A stretch of 64,000 nt of DNA from the NCBI RefSeq assembly GCF_001704415.2, contig NC_030813.1:11860001-11924000 (forward strand). The letters run 5' to 3'. Source of the DNA: Capra hircus (taxonomy: Eukaryota; Chordata; Mammalia; Artiodactyla; Bovidae). Positions 34,572-46,320 of this stretch are shown here, one piece after another. Both the position numbers and the translations under genes were made by a program. Below the pieces are notes generated by a model that saw only the letters and a program-made list of their open reading frames with translations, did no database searches and had not been told where the DNA came from. How positions within the stretch are numbered: position 1 is the stretch's first letter; every line of letters starts with the position of its first letter.

Positions 34572-36857
34572 TAGTATAGGACATGGAACAACAGACTGGT
34601 TCCAAATAGGAAAAGGAGTGTGCCAAGGCTGCATATTGTCACCCTGCTTATTTAACGTATGTGCAGAGTACATCATGAGAAACGCTGGGCTGGAGGAAGC
34701 ATAAGCTGGAATCAAGACTGCCTGGAGAAATGTTAATAACCTCAGATATGCAGATGACACCACCTTTATGGCAAAAAGTGAAGAAGAACTAAAAAGCCCA
34801 TTGATGAAAGTGAAAGAGGAGAGTGAAAAATTTTGCTTAAAGCTCAACATTCAGAAAACGAAGACCATGGCATCTGGTCCCATCAGTTCATGGGAAATAG
34901 ATGGGGAAACAGTGGAAACAGTATCAGACTTTATTTTGGGGGGCTTCAAAATCACTGCAGATGGTGATTGCAGCCATGAAATTAAAAGACGCTTACTCCT
35001 TTTTCATTCCAATCCCAAAGAAAGGCAATGCCAAAGAATGCTAAAACTATCACACAATTGCACTCATCTCACATGCTAGTAAAGTAATACTCAAAATTCT
35101 CCAAGCCAGGCTTCAGCAATACATGAACTGTGAACTTCCTGATGTTCAAGCTGGTTTTAGAAAAGGCAGAGGAACCAGAGATCAAATTGCCAACATCTGC
35201 TGGATCATGGGAAAAGCAAGAGAGTTCCAGAAAAACATCTATTTCTGCTTTATTGACTACGCCAAAGCCTTTGACTGTGTGGATCACAATCAACTGTGGA
35301 AAATTCTGAAAGAGATGGGAATACCAGACCACCTGACCTGCCTCTTGAGAAATCTGTATGCAGGCCAGGAAGCAACAGTTAGAACTGGACATGGAACAAC
35401 AGACTGGTTCCAAATAGGAAAAGGAGTACGTCAAGGTTGTATATTGTCACCCTGCTTATTTAACCTATAGGCAGAGTACATCATGAGAAACGCTGGACTG
35501 GAAGAAACACAAGCTGGAATCAAGATTGCCAGGAGAAATATCAATAACCTCAGATATGCAGATGACACCACCTTTATGGCAGAAAGTGAAGAGGAACTAA
35601 AAAAGCCTCTTGATGAAAGTAAAAGAGGAGACTGAAAAAGTTGGCTTAAAGCTCAACATTCAGAAAATGAAGATCATGGCATCCAGTCCCATCACTTCAT
35701 GGGAAATAGATGGGGAAACAGTGGAAACAGTGTCAGACTTTATTTTTGGGGGCTCCAGAATCACTGCAGATGGTGATTGCATCCATGAAATTAAAAGACA
35801 TTTATTCCTTGGAAGAAAAGTTATGAGCAACCTAGACAGTATATTCCAAAACAGAGACATTACTACTAGACATTACGTCTAGTCAAGGCTATGTTTTTTC
35901 CAGTGGTCATGTATGGATGTGAGAGTTGGACTGTGAAGAAGGCTGAGCGCCAAAGAATTGATGCTTTTGAACTGTGGTGTTGGAGAAGACACTTGAGAGT
36001 CCCTTGGACTGCAAGGAGATCCAACCAGTCCATTCTGAAGGAGATCAGTCCTGGGTGTTCATTGGAAGGACTGATGCTGAGGCTGATACTCCAATACTTT
36101 TGCCACTTCATATGAAGAGTTGACTCACTGGAAAAGACTCTGATGCTGGGAGGGATTGGGGGCAGGAGGATAAGGGGACAACAGAGGATGACATGGCTGG
36201 ATGGCATCACTGACTTGATGGACGCGAGTCTGAGTGAATTCCGAGAGTTGGTGATGGACAGAGAGGCCTGGCGTGCTGCTATTCATGGGGTCGCAAAGAG
36301 TCGGACATGACTGAGCAACTGAACTGAACTGAACTACTTGGAAGGAAAGTTATGACCAACCTAGATTGTATATTGAAAAGCAGAGATATTACTTTGCCAA
36401 CAAAGTTCCATCTAGTCAAGCTATGGCTTTTCCAGTGGTCACGTATGGATGTGAGAGTTGGACTGTGAAGAAGGCTGAGTGCCGAAGAATTGATGCTTTT
36501 GAACTGTGATGTTGGAGAAGACTCTTGAGGGTCCCTTGGACTGCAAGGACGTCCAAGCAGTCCATCCTAAAGGAGATCAGTCCTGGGTGTTCATTGGAAG
36601 AACTGATGCTGAGGCTGAAACTCCAATACTTTGGCCACCTCATGCGAAGAGTTGACTCATTGGAAAAGACTCTGATGCTGGGAGGGATTAGGGGCAGGAG
36701 GAGAAGGGGACGACAGAGGATGAGATGGCTGGATGCCATCATCGACATGAGTTTGAGTGAACTCTGGGAGTTGGTGACGGACAGGGAGGCCTGGCATGCT
36801 GCAATTTTGGGGTCGCAAAGAGTCGGACACGACTGAGCGACTGAACTGAACTGAACT
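34572..36857 (+). mobile_element. BovB LINE copy A (split by BovB copy B)
   Basis: BovB in two parts: 34572-35001 and 36333-36857. The first encodes TTDWFQIGKGVCQGCILSPC and a YADD box at 34747-34758, with an in-frame stop after GLEEA. The second resumes exactly at the block for LGRKVMTNL-type sequence and ends in CTGAA repeats. GAGCACACAGC duplications (34561-34571, 36858-36868) bound the whole unit. It is truncated at its 5' end and inactive. Confidence 0.93.
35002..36332 (+). mobile_element. BovB LINE copy B nested in copy A
   Basis: About 1.33 kb in the same orientation as its host. It starts within the RT domain upstream of motif A and encodes VQAGFRKGRGTRDQIA, FIDYAKAFDCVDHNQLWKI and YADD (35555-35566). 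It then has a stop after CLFNL, a frameshift near 35600, the ORF2 tail and CTGAA repeats. Seven-base target copies ACTCCTT (34995-35001) and ACTACTT (36333-36339) fit insertion into copy A's TTACTCC/TTGG site. Confidence 0.92.
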
Positions 36858-36868
36858 GAGCACACAGC

Positions 36869-37306
36869 ACAGCATGACATAAATATTGAATATTCTGATA
36901 TGACACACAGATACCCAGTTTCAGTCTTGAGACCAGCTGTGTAATGTTAGGGGTGGGCTTAGCCAAGATGTTTACCTTAGGCTAGAAGGCTATGATTTTG
37001 TAATGATCTTTCACTACGGGTTGATCTTGGCTCGTTGTGGATTTGTTAGTATCCATATCTACTCTTACTTTTACGTGGAAAGTTAACCAGATTGTTCCAC
37101 AACCACTCCCTTAGGCTTACAGTTCCACCCACTTTTTTCAGATGAATACTGAGTCATTCCTTTTTCAGGTGTCTACAGAGACAAAGGGTTTTTCTGAAGT
37201 CAGAAAAGTAAAGAAAACTGGGGCGAGATGAAGGACCTATATGGTGCTTGAAGCTTTTAAAACACTTTTATGTTTTATCGTCTCAATTTTGTTTTTAGAA
37301 CCACAC
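36869..37306. other. Unassigned DNA
   Basis: No gene or repeat recognised. Confidence 0.4.
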
Positions 37307-37320
37307 TGTACAAGTATATG

Positions 37321-37518
37321 TGTGAGTGCTCAGTAGCTCTGTCGTTTCTGACTCTTTTGTGACTCTGTGGACTGTAGCTTGCCAGGCTCCTCTGTCCATG
37401 GGACTTCTCAGGCAAAATACTGTACCAGGTGTCCATTTCCTCCTCCAGGGGACCTTTCCAACCCATGTCTCCTGCCCAGGCAGGGAGATTCTTTACCACT
37501 GAGCCACCTGGGAAGCCA
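37321..37518 (-). repeat. Bov-tA SINE with ~14-bp imperfect TSD
   Basis: Reversed Bov-tA ending in TTTACCACTGAGCCACCTGG. TGTACAAGTATATG (37307-37320) and TGTGCAAGTAGATG (37519-37532) flank it. Confidence 0.9.
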
Positions 37519-37532
37519 TGTGCAAGTAGATG

Positions 37533-38090
37533 GGAAGGTATTCTTTTCTTTCTTGACTGCTGAAAAAATTGAGAGCTTGCGCCATGGTGGATAGCAGACC
37601 TGGAACTTGAATCTAGTCTTCAAGTAAGGAATCTATTTTTCAATTAAGTAAAGAAGTAACATATTTACAAATGTTGAGGATATATTTTAATGACATAAGA
37701 TATGAAAACCTACAATGAATAACTATATATAAATTCACTGTGAGAAGATGATGTAGAATTTTGAAAAGACAAATTCTACTCTTTAGCTTCTGTTTCAAAA
37801 TCTTTTTGACTTCATCAGTTTAGCTGGTTCTAACAGACGAAGGCCTAGAAATCCTATATGTTTATTAAGGAGAGAGAAAAGGAATATAAAAATGAAACAT
37901 AGGATATCATTTTAGGCCTAGAATTCTTCTTACTCTTAATTTTTGCTTGATGTCACTGAAGCTCAGAAAAGTTAAATGAATTGCCCTTAATCACAGAGAG
38001 ACGGAAGAATTTGACCCTGAAACCCCATCTGATTCAGAACTCTGAGGCTTCCCTTCTCTCTCCATCCTTCGGATTATAAATAGTGGTCGC
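37533..38090. other. Unassigned DNA with a MIR-like piece
   Basis: About 37945-38050 resembles reversed MIR (AAGCTCAGAAAAGTTAAATG, AACCCCATCTGATTCAG). No gene. Confidence 0.45.
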
Positions 38091-38105
38091 ATGACTCTTT
38101 CATCA

Positions 38106-38335
38106 CAAGGGAAGTGGGCTTCCCCTGTAGCTCAGTCGGTGAAGAATCTGCCTGCAGTGCAGGAAACCCGGATTCGATCCCTGGGTTGGGAAGATCCCCT
38201 GGAGAAGGAAATGGCAACCCACTCCAGTATCCTTGCCTGGAAAATCTCATGGACTGAGGACAGAGGAGCCTGGTGGGCTGCAGTCCTTTGGGTCACAAAG
38301 ATTCAGGCACAACTGAGTGACTAACACTTACTTAC
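38106..38335 (+). repeat. Bov-tA SINE with 14-bp TSD
   Basis: Plus-strand Bov-tA with a well-kept head (GGCTTCCCCTGTAGCTCAGT, GGATTCGATCCCTGGG). TGACTCTTTCATCA at 38092-38105 and 38336-38349 is the target duplication. Confidence 0.94.
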
Positions 38336-38349
38336 TGACTCTTTCATCA

Positions 38350-38770
38350 GTAAACTTTTCTATTCTATTGAATTATTTTCTTAAGATAAATGTCAGAGAA
38401 TGCTATTACTGATCTAATGGGTCGTGATATTTGTATGGCTTGTGATACAGTATTGCAGTATCTGTTGCCATACTGTTTTTTAGGGTTATGTTAGACCAAT
38501 GCTCTCAGCAGAGTACCTATTCCACTCCAATCTTAACTAATATTACATCTCATATGTGATTCTTTTTACTAATAGGTATGAAAATGTATAATAATTTGCT
38601 TTACTTTATATTTCCTTCATTGCAAAAAAGATAATTAAGTTTACATTTTTTTGATCCATTTCTACTTGCATTAATTGTTTGCCCAAATTCTTACATACTT
38701 ATTATTGGTGGTCAAGATATTTTTCTTATAAATTCAAATGAACTCTTTATATGAAAGGCATATGATCTGT
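38350..38770. other. Unassigned AT-rich DNA
   Basis: No gene; possibly old LINE-derived, family not assigned. Confidence 0.35.
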
Positions 38771-38784
38771 TTTCTTACTATCAT

Positions 38785-39005
38785 GCTCTGTCACTTCAGT
38801 CATGTCTGACTCTTTGCAACCCCATGGACTGTAGCCCACCAGGCTCCTTTATCCATGGGATTATCCTGGCAAGAATACTGCAATGGGTTGCCATTTCCTT
38901 CTCCAGGGGATCTTTTCAACCTGGGGATCAAACCTGTGTCTTCTGAGGCTCAAGCCTGCATTGGCAAGCAGATTCTTTACCACATGAGCCACCTGGGAAG
39001 CCCCA
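38785..39005 (-). repeat. Bov-tA SINE with 14-bp TSD
   Basis: Reversed Bov-tA, GCTCTGTCACTTCAGTCATG to CATGAGCCACCTGGGAAGC. TTTCTTACTATCAT is duplicated at 38771-38784 and 39006-39019. Confidence 0.94.
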
Positions 39006-39232
39006 TTTCTTACTATCATACTAGAAATATTTTACCAGTTTATCTTCATTTCAAGGTGTAGCTTTAGTAACTAATTTTCATACATATATGTTACATTGAA
39101 CAAGCGTAACAAAGTTCTTATGACTTTATTTCTAAGTGTTTCTTTAAATTCTATGGGCCCGATGTCTCTTGCACACAGATTTCCTCACTCCCAAATAACA
39201 AATAATCTTGTGGTCACTGTATATCACAAAAG

Positions 39233-39441
39233 TGAGTGAAGTCGCTCAGTCGTGTCCAACTCTTTGCGACCCCCATGGATTATAGCCTACAAGACTCCTC
39301 TGTCCATGTGATTTTCCAGGCAAAGGTACTGGATTGGGTTGCCATTTCCTTCTGCAGGGGATCTTCCCAACCCAGGGGTCGAGCCCAGGTCTCCAGCATT
39401 GTAGGCAGACACTTTGCCATCTGAGCTACTTGGGAAGCCAA
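39233..39441 (-). repeat. Bov-tA SINE with 13-bp TSD
   Basis: Reversed Bov-tA. TATATCACAAAAG is duplicated at 39220-39232 and 39442-39454. Confidence 0.94.
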
Positions 39442-39454
39442 TATATCACAAAAG

Positions 39455-40890
39455 CTGATCCTAATTCAGAATTAGGATGCTCAATCATATATAATTAGGA
39501 AAACTCTGAACTTCATCATATAACAAATATTTTGTCCCTTCCCCAGATTAGTCTTACTTCAGTCTAGAAACCTGGAGTGTTTTCTAGTTCTCTGTTCCCT
39601 GCCTAGTCTTTCCACTTCTCCCACCCTAGCTTGTTAACTTCAGATTCTACTCCTCTAGGATCAGTGTGCAGGAAGGGAGAACAGAGAAGGGAGTCAGGTA
39701 AGTTCTAGAATGAACCCTGTGCTGCATCTAGGCTTAACAGGTGTTCAGGGTGACTTTTCCTCATATGGACCCCCTACAGTGTCTTCTCTGCATTTCTCTT
39801 GACATGGGAACAGGCATCTATTCTAAAGAGGTCTATTCTAAAGAGGCACCCTCTCAGAATGGACAGCTACCATTTGATTCTCTTTATAGTGGTCTGCCTG
39901 AGCCTGCAGGAGACCTTTCTGAACACAATTGAGATAATTCCAGGCCTGCTTCTTTTCACAGGTAGCCCACATCTGGTTCCCAGGGAACTCTCAAGCATCC
40001 TTTGCCCCAACAATCTCTGGGAGAACTGGCCAGAGTTTTCTCTTCCTTTGCTATTCATTGACAGCCAGTCCTGATGCTTTCTGAAGCAAAATTTAAATAG
40101 CAGACCAAAGAACCTCAGAGTCAGTATGTCCCACCTTAGAACCATGTAGGCAGGTTAGGTGTTTTCAGGGCACACCAACTACTTTATGAAAATATGTCTT
40201 CACAAATCCTCTTCAATCTCCATACACTCTGACCCTTTATTGCCTTGCCATGGGTAAGAATTTTCAGAGTTGCCAAACTGGTTTTTAATAATCTCCTTTG
40301 AGAACTGGTATCTTGTTCTGGCATACCTCTTCGGAAAATCACAGCTTGAATCTTGGCACCTCTATTAAAACTTCTGATTTAATACTCTGTTAAAAGTATT
40401 TCATAATCAATCATTTACCACTGAAATTTTTGTATCAATTAAATACAAAAAATAGAATAGTTTCCCCATATATCTGATATATAGTTAATTAAATTTTCTG
40501 TTGGAGTTCCTTTCACTTAAATTTTTAAGCTCTCCAACTTCAACTGGATGTGTTTTTCCCTTGGTGTGTGCTAATTATTCTGTTTTTTTTAACTATGGTT
40601 ACATAATTATCCAGGTATGTTTATCTCTCTGTGCTTAATCCTTTCTTCCATTTTGAAAAGTTTAGTTTCATATATGTATCCATTTTTGGCCTCTCCTTGC
40701 TTTCATTAATCAGCATTTAATATTTATTGTATAATAATATGTTCTATTATCTGGTTAGGCTGGGTCTTCCCATTACTCTTCTTTTTGAGATTATCTCATG
40801 TTGAGGTTTTGATTGAATGACATTAAATTTAGAAATAATTTATAATTTATGAATAATTATCATAGTAAGAGCAAATTAAAACAAATATTA
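39455..40890. other. Unassigned DNA
   Basis: No gene. Overlapping frames at 39741-40145 on both strands lack recognisable domains. Part of 40430-40800 may be old L1. Confidence 0.35.
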
Positions 40891-40894
40891 AAAT

Positions 40895-41462
40895 GCTTAC
40901 AATTGTCACATTGTTCTATGTGCTTTTCAAATATTAACTCATTTAATGCAGAATAACTTTGATCTATTTAATTATTGGCCTTATTTCTTTAACTCTTCCT
41001 ATATCATCCACAGCTTTGTCAAGGCCTAATCCTGGGATTGGGATTAGGATTGACTCTGGACTTGGTGATAAGATTTGCATTGGTGAGTAGGATGCGAAGA
41101 GATAAGCTGAGTATAGAAATACACTTGCCCAGCTTGGCTTGCTCTCTTGTGCTCCAGTCATGGCCATAAGAAGAATATGCGTCTATCCCACTGAACCAGG
41201 AGGGCCAGGAAACACTTAGAGCAAAGCTCGTCCAATAGATGCACAGATTATAAGACTAAATTATTGTTGCTTTTAACCATTGAGTTTTGGAGTAGTTTGT
41301 TAAGCAGTACTGTTTGGCAACAGCTAAGTGATAAGCCACAATACTCAATAGGCACTATAATTATTACCATTTTACAAATGCGAAAAAATGAGGCAAAGAG
41401 AGGTTAAGTAACTTATTAGCTAGCAAATGGGCAGAATGGCTCCAGAGTACATGCTTTTAACT
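40895..41462 (-). repeat. MIR-like SINE split by an LTR fragment
   Basis: Reversed MIR in two parts: about 40910-40950 (TGCTTTTCAAATATTAACTC) and 41345-41462 (CCATTTTACAAATGCG, AGAGAGGTTAAGTAACTTA). In between, about 41035-41335 resembles a plus-strand MaLR/ERVL-type LTR 3' part (CCATTGAGTTTTGGAGTAGT, TTGTTAAGCAG). Confidence 0.5.
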
Positions 41463-42116
41463 GTCTTTACAATATTTGAGCCTTCGTTAAGAAGGAAGTT
41501 TCGTCAAAACCATATATTCTATTTTTTTCATCTTCTAATATAAATATGTACTTTTCTTTATAAGGATGCCACACTTCTCATCTAGTTTATTCTGAAATAT
41601 ATATTTTTTGATCATTATCAGGGTTTATCTTTATAGATTTTGGACTAAAACTTGTTTTATTTTTCAACCTACTTTGTTATCAATACTTTAAAACTTTAGA
41701 GCTCTGTCATTGTCAATGTTGGTAAACACATGAGAAAAAAGCTTTAGTAAGCTATTCACAGAGAGTGTATCCCAATGAACTAGCACCCACTGTGTTCATT
41801 TCACTATCCTCTTTACTCTTGACTCTATTGACCACTCCCTGGCTCTTCACTATCTGATATCCTAATCTCTTTGATGTCCTTCTGTTGCTTCCCATTTTGT
41901 TATAAAATTATAGCACTTATTTGCACAATTAAAGGTTTGGTTGTGAAGAACACTGAGCCAATTCATGAAAACCCACTTCATATGGTGCTGGCACCATTCC
42001 ATTATTAGGTAATGTCCAATAAATTTCGCCTTCTTTGCAATTGTATTTCTCTTGCTATTTCTCAGTCTCCTTGTGAACCCCTATTCATCTTCCCTGTCCT
42101 TAAATAGTTCTGTATG
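41463..42116. other. Unassigned DNA
   Basis: No gene or repeat recognised. Confidence 0.4.
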
Positions 42117-42126
42117 GTTCTGTCCT

Positions 42127-42247
42127 TCTGAAGGAGGGCATGGCAACCCACTCCAGTATTCTTGCCTGGAGAATCCCCATGGACAGAGGGGAGGGCTACA
42201 GTCCATGGCATTGCAAGGGGTTGGACACAACTGAGCCACTAAGCATA
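42127..42247 (+). repeat. Bov-A SINE fragment with 10-bp TSD
   Basis: GGCATGGCAACCCACTCCAG to GACACAACTGAGCCACTAAG. GTTCTGTCCT is duplicated at 42117-42126 and 42248-42257. Confidence 0.9.
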
Positions 42248-42361
42248 GTTCTGTCCTAGACCCTTTCTCACTCCCACTTTCTACCTTTCCCTGGGAAATT
42301 TTACCCACTCTAGATGTGGATGAAGTTTTCTGATCTGCCCTGTTCCCTGAGGTGCAGACCC

Positions 42362-42538
42362 ACGTATGTGTGTGGGTGTGTGGGCTAAGTAGTTTCAGTC
42401 TGATTCTCTGTGACCATATGGACTGGAGGAGCGCCATGCCCTCCTCCAGGGGACCTTCCTAACCAGGGATGGGACCCGTGTGTCTTATGTCTCCTGCACT
42501 GGCAGCTGGGTTCTTCACCGTTAGTGCTACCTGGGAAG
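42362..42538 (-). repeat. Bov-tA SINE, diverged, GT-rich tail
   Basis: Reversed Bov-tA with GTGTGTGGGTGTGTGG at its tail side and TTAGTGCTACCTGGGAAGC at the head. An internal deletion shortens the body. Confidence 0.78.
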
Positions 42539-42539
42539 C

Positions 42540-43300
42540 ACCCAGACACAAATATTCACCTACCTGCTGCATGCCTCCATTGAGATCCTCACAGACCTCA
42601 AATTCAACAGCACTGAAGTAATTTTTTGCCATCTACTCCCCAAACCTGCTCGTTCTGGCACCACCATTCATTCATTCAACTTCTCCAAAACTAGAAACTA
42701 GGTATAATCCTTCATTCTTCCATCATTCTTTTTCTCAAGTCAACAACATCTATTGATTTTACTACTGAATATCACATAAATTCATACAATTTTTAGTCTT
42801 TATTTCAATCAATTCTTACATTCTTGAATTCATATGATTACTATTGGTTCATAAAGCTAATAATCAGGAATATGCTACTTCTTAGATATCCAATCAAGAA
42901 GTTACTCTTACTGATGAGCCTTGACTCTGTTTTTCATATCTGTTTCACCCCATTGAGACCAGACACCAGACCACTTCAATCACAGGACGTCAGCACCCTT
43001 TACATTTGGCCTGGGAATCCACCAATGCCCGCACAGATGGTTGTCCCAGATAATCACCAACTTAGACGCTAATGCTTCTCTCTTCTTTTCTAGATCCTGG
43101 TGGTTTAGTCACATCCCAACTGTACTTTTTCCTGCCATATTACAAAAACTAGATGGTCAATCATAGGATGTTCTGACTCTAAGCTTATCCACCTATTTTT
43201 CAGCTGTGTCTCCCGCTTTATATTAATATTTGGTAAACTTCACCAACCTTATCCATTAGGCAATCCCATTAAAACTTTTTTAATGCCTTCAATTCAAATC
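42540..43300. other. Unassigned DNA
   Basis: No gene or repeat recognised. Confidence 0.4.
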
Positions 43301-43304
43301 ATTG

Positions 43305-43462
43305 GTGCTCAAAACTCAATACACATGAGAATCACCTGGAATGTTTCTTCTCATTTAAGTGTTTTCAGACTTTGGATATTTTAATTAGGTTTTGGGTGGA
43401 ACTGGGAATTTCCTTTTAAAAAATCACTAGAGAATTCTAATGAGCAGCCAGGCTTAGGAACT
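43305..43462 (+). repeat. MER5-like DNA transposon remnant
   Basis: TGGTGCTCAAAACTCAATAC, ATGAGAATCACCTGGAATG and GCAGCCAGGCTTAGGAACTG resemble a MER5-type hAT-Charlie element. Confidence 0.5.
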
Positions 43463-43598
43463 GATTTTTCTAAAAAGAAAATTATATGTAAATAATATAG
43501 AAGCTTATTTACAATTTAAGCAATAAAAACAGATTTTAAAATTATAGAAATTACCATCTTTTCCCATAATAAGCAGCCTGTTTAAAAGTCTGCTTTCA

Positions 43599-43924
43599 CA
43601 TGGGGCTTCCCTGGTGGTTCAGCTGGTAAAAAAAAAAATCCTCCTGTGACGCAGGAGACCTGGGTTCAATCCCTGGGCTGGGAAGATTTCCTAGAGAAGG
43701 GAACAGCAACCCACTCCATAATTCTTGGGCTTCCCTGGTGGCTCGGCTGGTAAAGAATCCTCCCGCAATGCAGGAGACCTGGGTTCAATCCCTGGATTGG
43801 GAAGATTCCCTGGAGAAGGGATAGGCTACCCACTCCAGTATTCTGGCCTGGAGAATTCCATGGACTGTATAGTCCATGGGGTCTCAAAGAGTCGGACATG
43901 ACTGGGCGACTTTCACTTCAATTC
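43599..43924 (+). repeat. Bov-tA SINE head-to-tail dimer
   Basis: A partial Bov-tA (head and start of body, about 43602-43729) runs directly into a complete Bov-tA (43730-43913). CTGCTTTCA at 43590-43598 and 43925-43933 brackets the pair, suggesting one insertion of a dimer. The first head holds an A run (43629-43638). Confidence 0.82.
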
Positions 43925-44036
43925 CTGCTTTCATGTAAAGATGTTTACAGAATGGAAGAAAGATCTTTTCTTTAAGAGTTCAGCTTTTCCGAGTTTCTAA
44001 TGTCAAAAACCTTGCTACTTTGGGGCTGCCACAATT

Positions 44037-44245
44037 TTGTTGTTGTTCAGTTGCTAAGTCGTGTCAGACTCTTTTGCAACCTCATGGACTATAGCCTCCC
44101 AGGCCTCTGTCCATGGAATTTCCCAGGCAAGAATACTGGAGTGGGTTGCCATTTCCTTCTCCAGAGGATCTTCCTGACCCAAGGATCGGATCAGCATCTC
44201 CTGCACTGGTAAATGCATTCTTTACCAATGAGCCACCAGGGAAGC
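44037..44245 (-). repeat. Bov-tA SINE
   Basis: Reversed Bov-tA with a GTTGTTGTTCAG start and CCAATGAGCCACCAGGGAAG end. Possible diverged TSD: CCACAATTTT before and CTACAGTTTT after. Confidence 0.9.
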
Positions 44246-44425
44246 CTAGCTACAGTTTTACTAAGTTGAAAATTTAGTGTCTAATCATTATAAATTATTA
44301 CAGCTTATTTCAACAGAGACTTTCTCAAAGAAAGCAAATGATCTTAATTACCAAACCAGACATTTAATCATCCTACTTGGCCTTATTCAGAGAGCTTTTG
44401 TTTCTTGTGACATGACTCAAAGTAG

Positions 44426-44629
44426 GGGTTTCCCAGGTGGTTCAGTGGTAAAAGAACCCACCTGCCAATGCAGGAGATGCTTCCTGGGTCAGGAAGATCC
44501 CCTGGAGGAGGACATGGCAACCCACTCCAGTATTCTTGCTTGGGAAATCTCATGGACAGAGGAGCATGGCAGGCTACAGTCCTCAGGATTGCAAAAGATT
44601 CAGACATGACTTAACGACTGAGCACAAAA
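44426..44629 (+). repeat. Bov-tA SINE with 12-bp TSD
   Basis: Plus-strand Bov-tA. GACTCAAAGTAG is duplicated at 44414-44425 and 44630-44641. Confidence 0.94.
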
Positions 44630-44641
44630 GACTCAAAGTAG

Positions 44642-45492
44642 CTTTAGATCCATGGCCTGCCTAATAAAGAGTTACTAATGATCAACAAGAAGTTTATTAT
44701 ATGGAAGCCATGTGAAGATGACTATATAGGACAACCATGTTTTAGACAATTTGTGTTCAAGTTTAAACTTAGTGACGTTCTTCATTTTTAAGAACTTAAT
44801 ATACTTATAAACCCAAACAAGCAGCAATTAGGATTTTAAATCTTATAATAGTCTATAAACCCCTGGATTGACCATCTTCACATCTTTTAAAGATGCATTT
44901 AAAAATTAGCTGTATCTATTAAGTATCTGAGTACATGTTTAGCTGAAAATAAATAACCTACAGCAGAAAAGAAAATAGCATTAACAGGCACACTGTCTTA
45001 CTAGGCAAAGACAAAGCAAACCAAAATCTTGCTTAGGGGTATGTGGTTTGCAAGTTAGGGCAATTCTGTCCATCCATACTGGGGAGGCTACAGAAAATGT
45101 CATATTTATGATGAGAAGCAATATAAATATTTCAAGGATATCCTGGTGCAGCTCCCCATTTTTCTGCTCATCTGTGGCTTTCTTAGCTTCTCTATTTACA
45201 GATAGGCTTCTCGTATCCACTCCTTCATTCCACCCTTCACCCCTGACCATCCAGTATCCTTGGTATGTCCACTGAGGGGCTCCAGGCCTCCCTGTGGTAC
45301 CTTATTCTGAGCCCCCCGCTCTGGCAGTGAGGATCCTGCGAGCTTACCCAGTTTACCCTGCCGGTAAACTTTTCCATTAACATTATCCAGTTAAATGAAG
45401 TCATATCTGTGCCTCCTGTTCCTTTGTCCCTTTTGTTCCTCTTAGTTGATTTGCTTACTCCTTCTACACTTTGAGTGAATGCTCTCTTCCAT
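44642..45492. other. Unassigned DNA
   Basis: No gene or repeat recognised. Confidence 0.4.
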
Positions 45493-45508
45493 CAGAGGAC
45501 ATAGCCAT

Positions 45509-45681
45509 TCGTTGTTGTTCAGTCTCCTAGTCGTGTCCAGCTCTTTGTGACCCCATAGACTGCAGCATGCCAGGCCTCTCTGGCCCTCCCCATCTCCGAA
45601 ATTTTGTTCAAGTTCATGTCCATTGCATCAGTGATACCATCCAGCCATCTCATCTTCCTCCTCAGAAGGAGAAAATGGTGT
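45509..45681 (-). mobile_element. Short BovB 3' end with 16-bp TSD
   Basis: 173-bp reversed BovB tail (TGTTGTTCAGTCTCCTAGTC to CATCCAGCCATCTCATCTTC). CAGAGGACATAGCCAT (45493-45508) recurs with one mismatch at 45682-45697. Confidence 0.93.
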
Positions 45682-46009
45682 CAGAGCACATAGCCATAGC
45701 ATAGTTCTTTATCATAAGGAATATATTACTGGAGAAATTTTACCCATTTTGACAGTTATATGACTCTAGTCTTTATTCCCTAAAACCTCTCCCTAAAAAC
45801 ATCCTGGGATTTCTTTTCCTGTATTTTTTTTATCATGTCTTGCTCTAAAACAAAAATCTTCAAGAGACTCGGTACTCTCAGGGTGAAACTACAATTCTTC
45901 AAACTTTTATTGACTGAGGCAATTCATTTGTAGTTTAGCTCTATAAATCCCAGAAATAACCTCAATAAGATTTAATAGAATATATTATCATGCTATGTCC
46001 TATTTAAAG

Positions 46010-46320
46010 GACCTTATCACTCCTGATGCCCCTGGAATCAAGTTCCAGCCCTTCACACCTTTCAAAGCTCTTTAATATCTGGTGTCACTTGAACTTTCTA
46101 ACATTATTTCCCAAACTCCTCCAGTCCAAATGTGTCTCAGCCGGTTGGTATTCTCTGTTCTTTTACATGAAATGTCCTTCAACTTCTTCTTTTCCTTCCC
46201 AAATTTCCATCATACTTTAAGACATAGCTTTAGTCTCACCTCCTGATTAAGTTTTGCATGAATAATCAGTTCACACTAATTTCATCTCTAAACAATCCTG
46301 CTTTTCTCATTTTTTTAAAC
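46010..46320 (+). repeat. L2 LINE fragment
   Basis: TTCCAGCCCTTCACACCTTT, GTATTCTCTGTTCTTTTAC and CTTTAAGACATAGCTTTAG fit the L2 3' region. Old and diverged. Position 45698-46009 just before it is unassigned. Confidence 0.5.

Noticed and set aside
41026..41047. Telomere-like or regulatory palindrome (CTAATCC ... GGATTAG)
   Set aside because: Seven-base arms around an 8-base loop, single occurrence. Too short to distinguish from chance.
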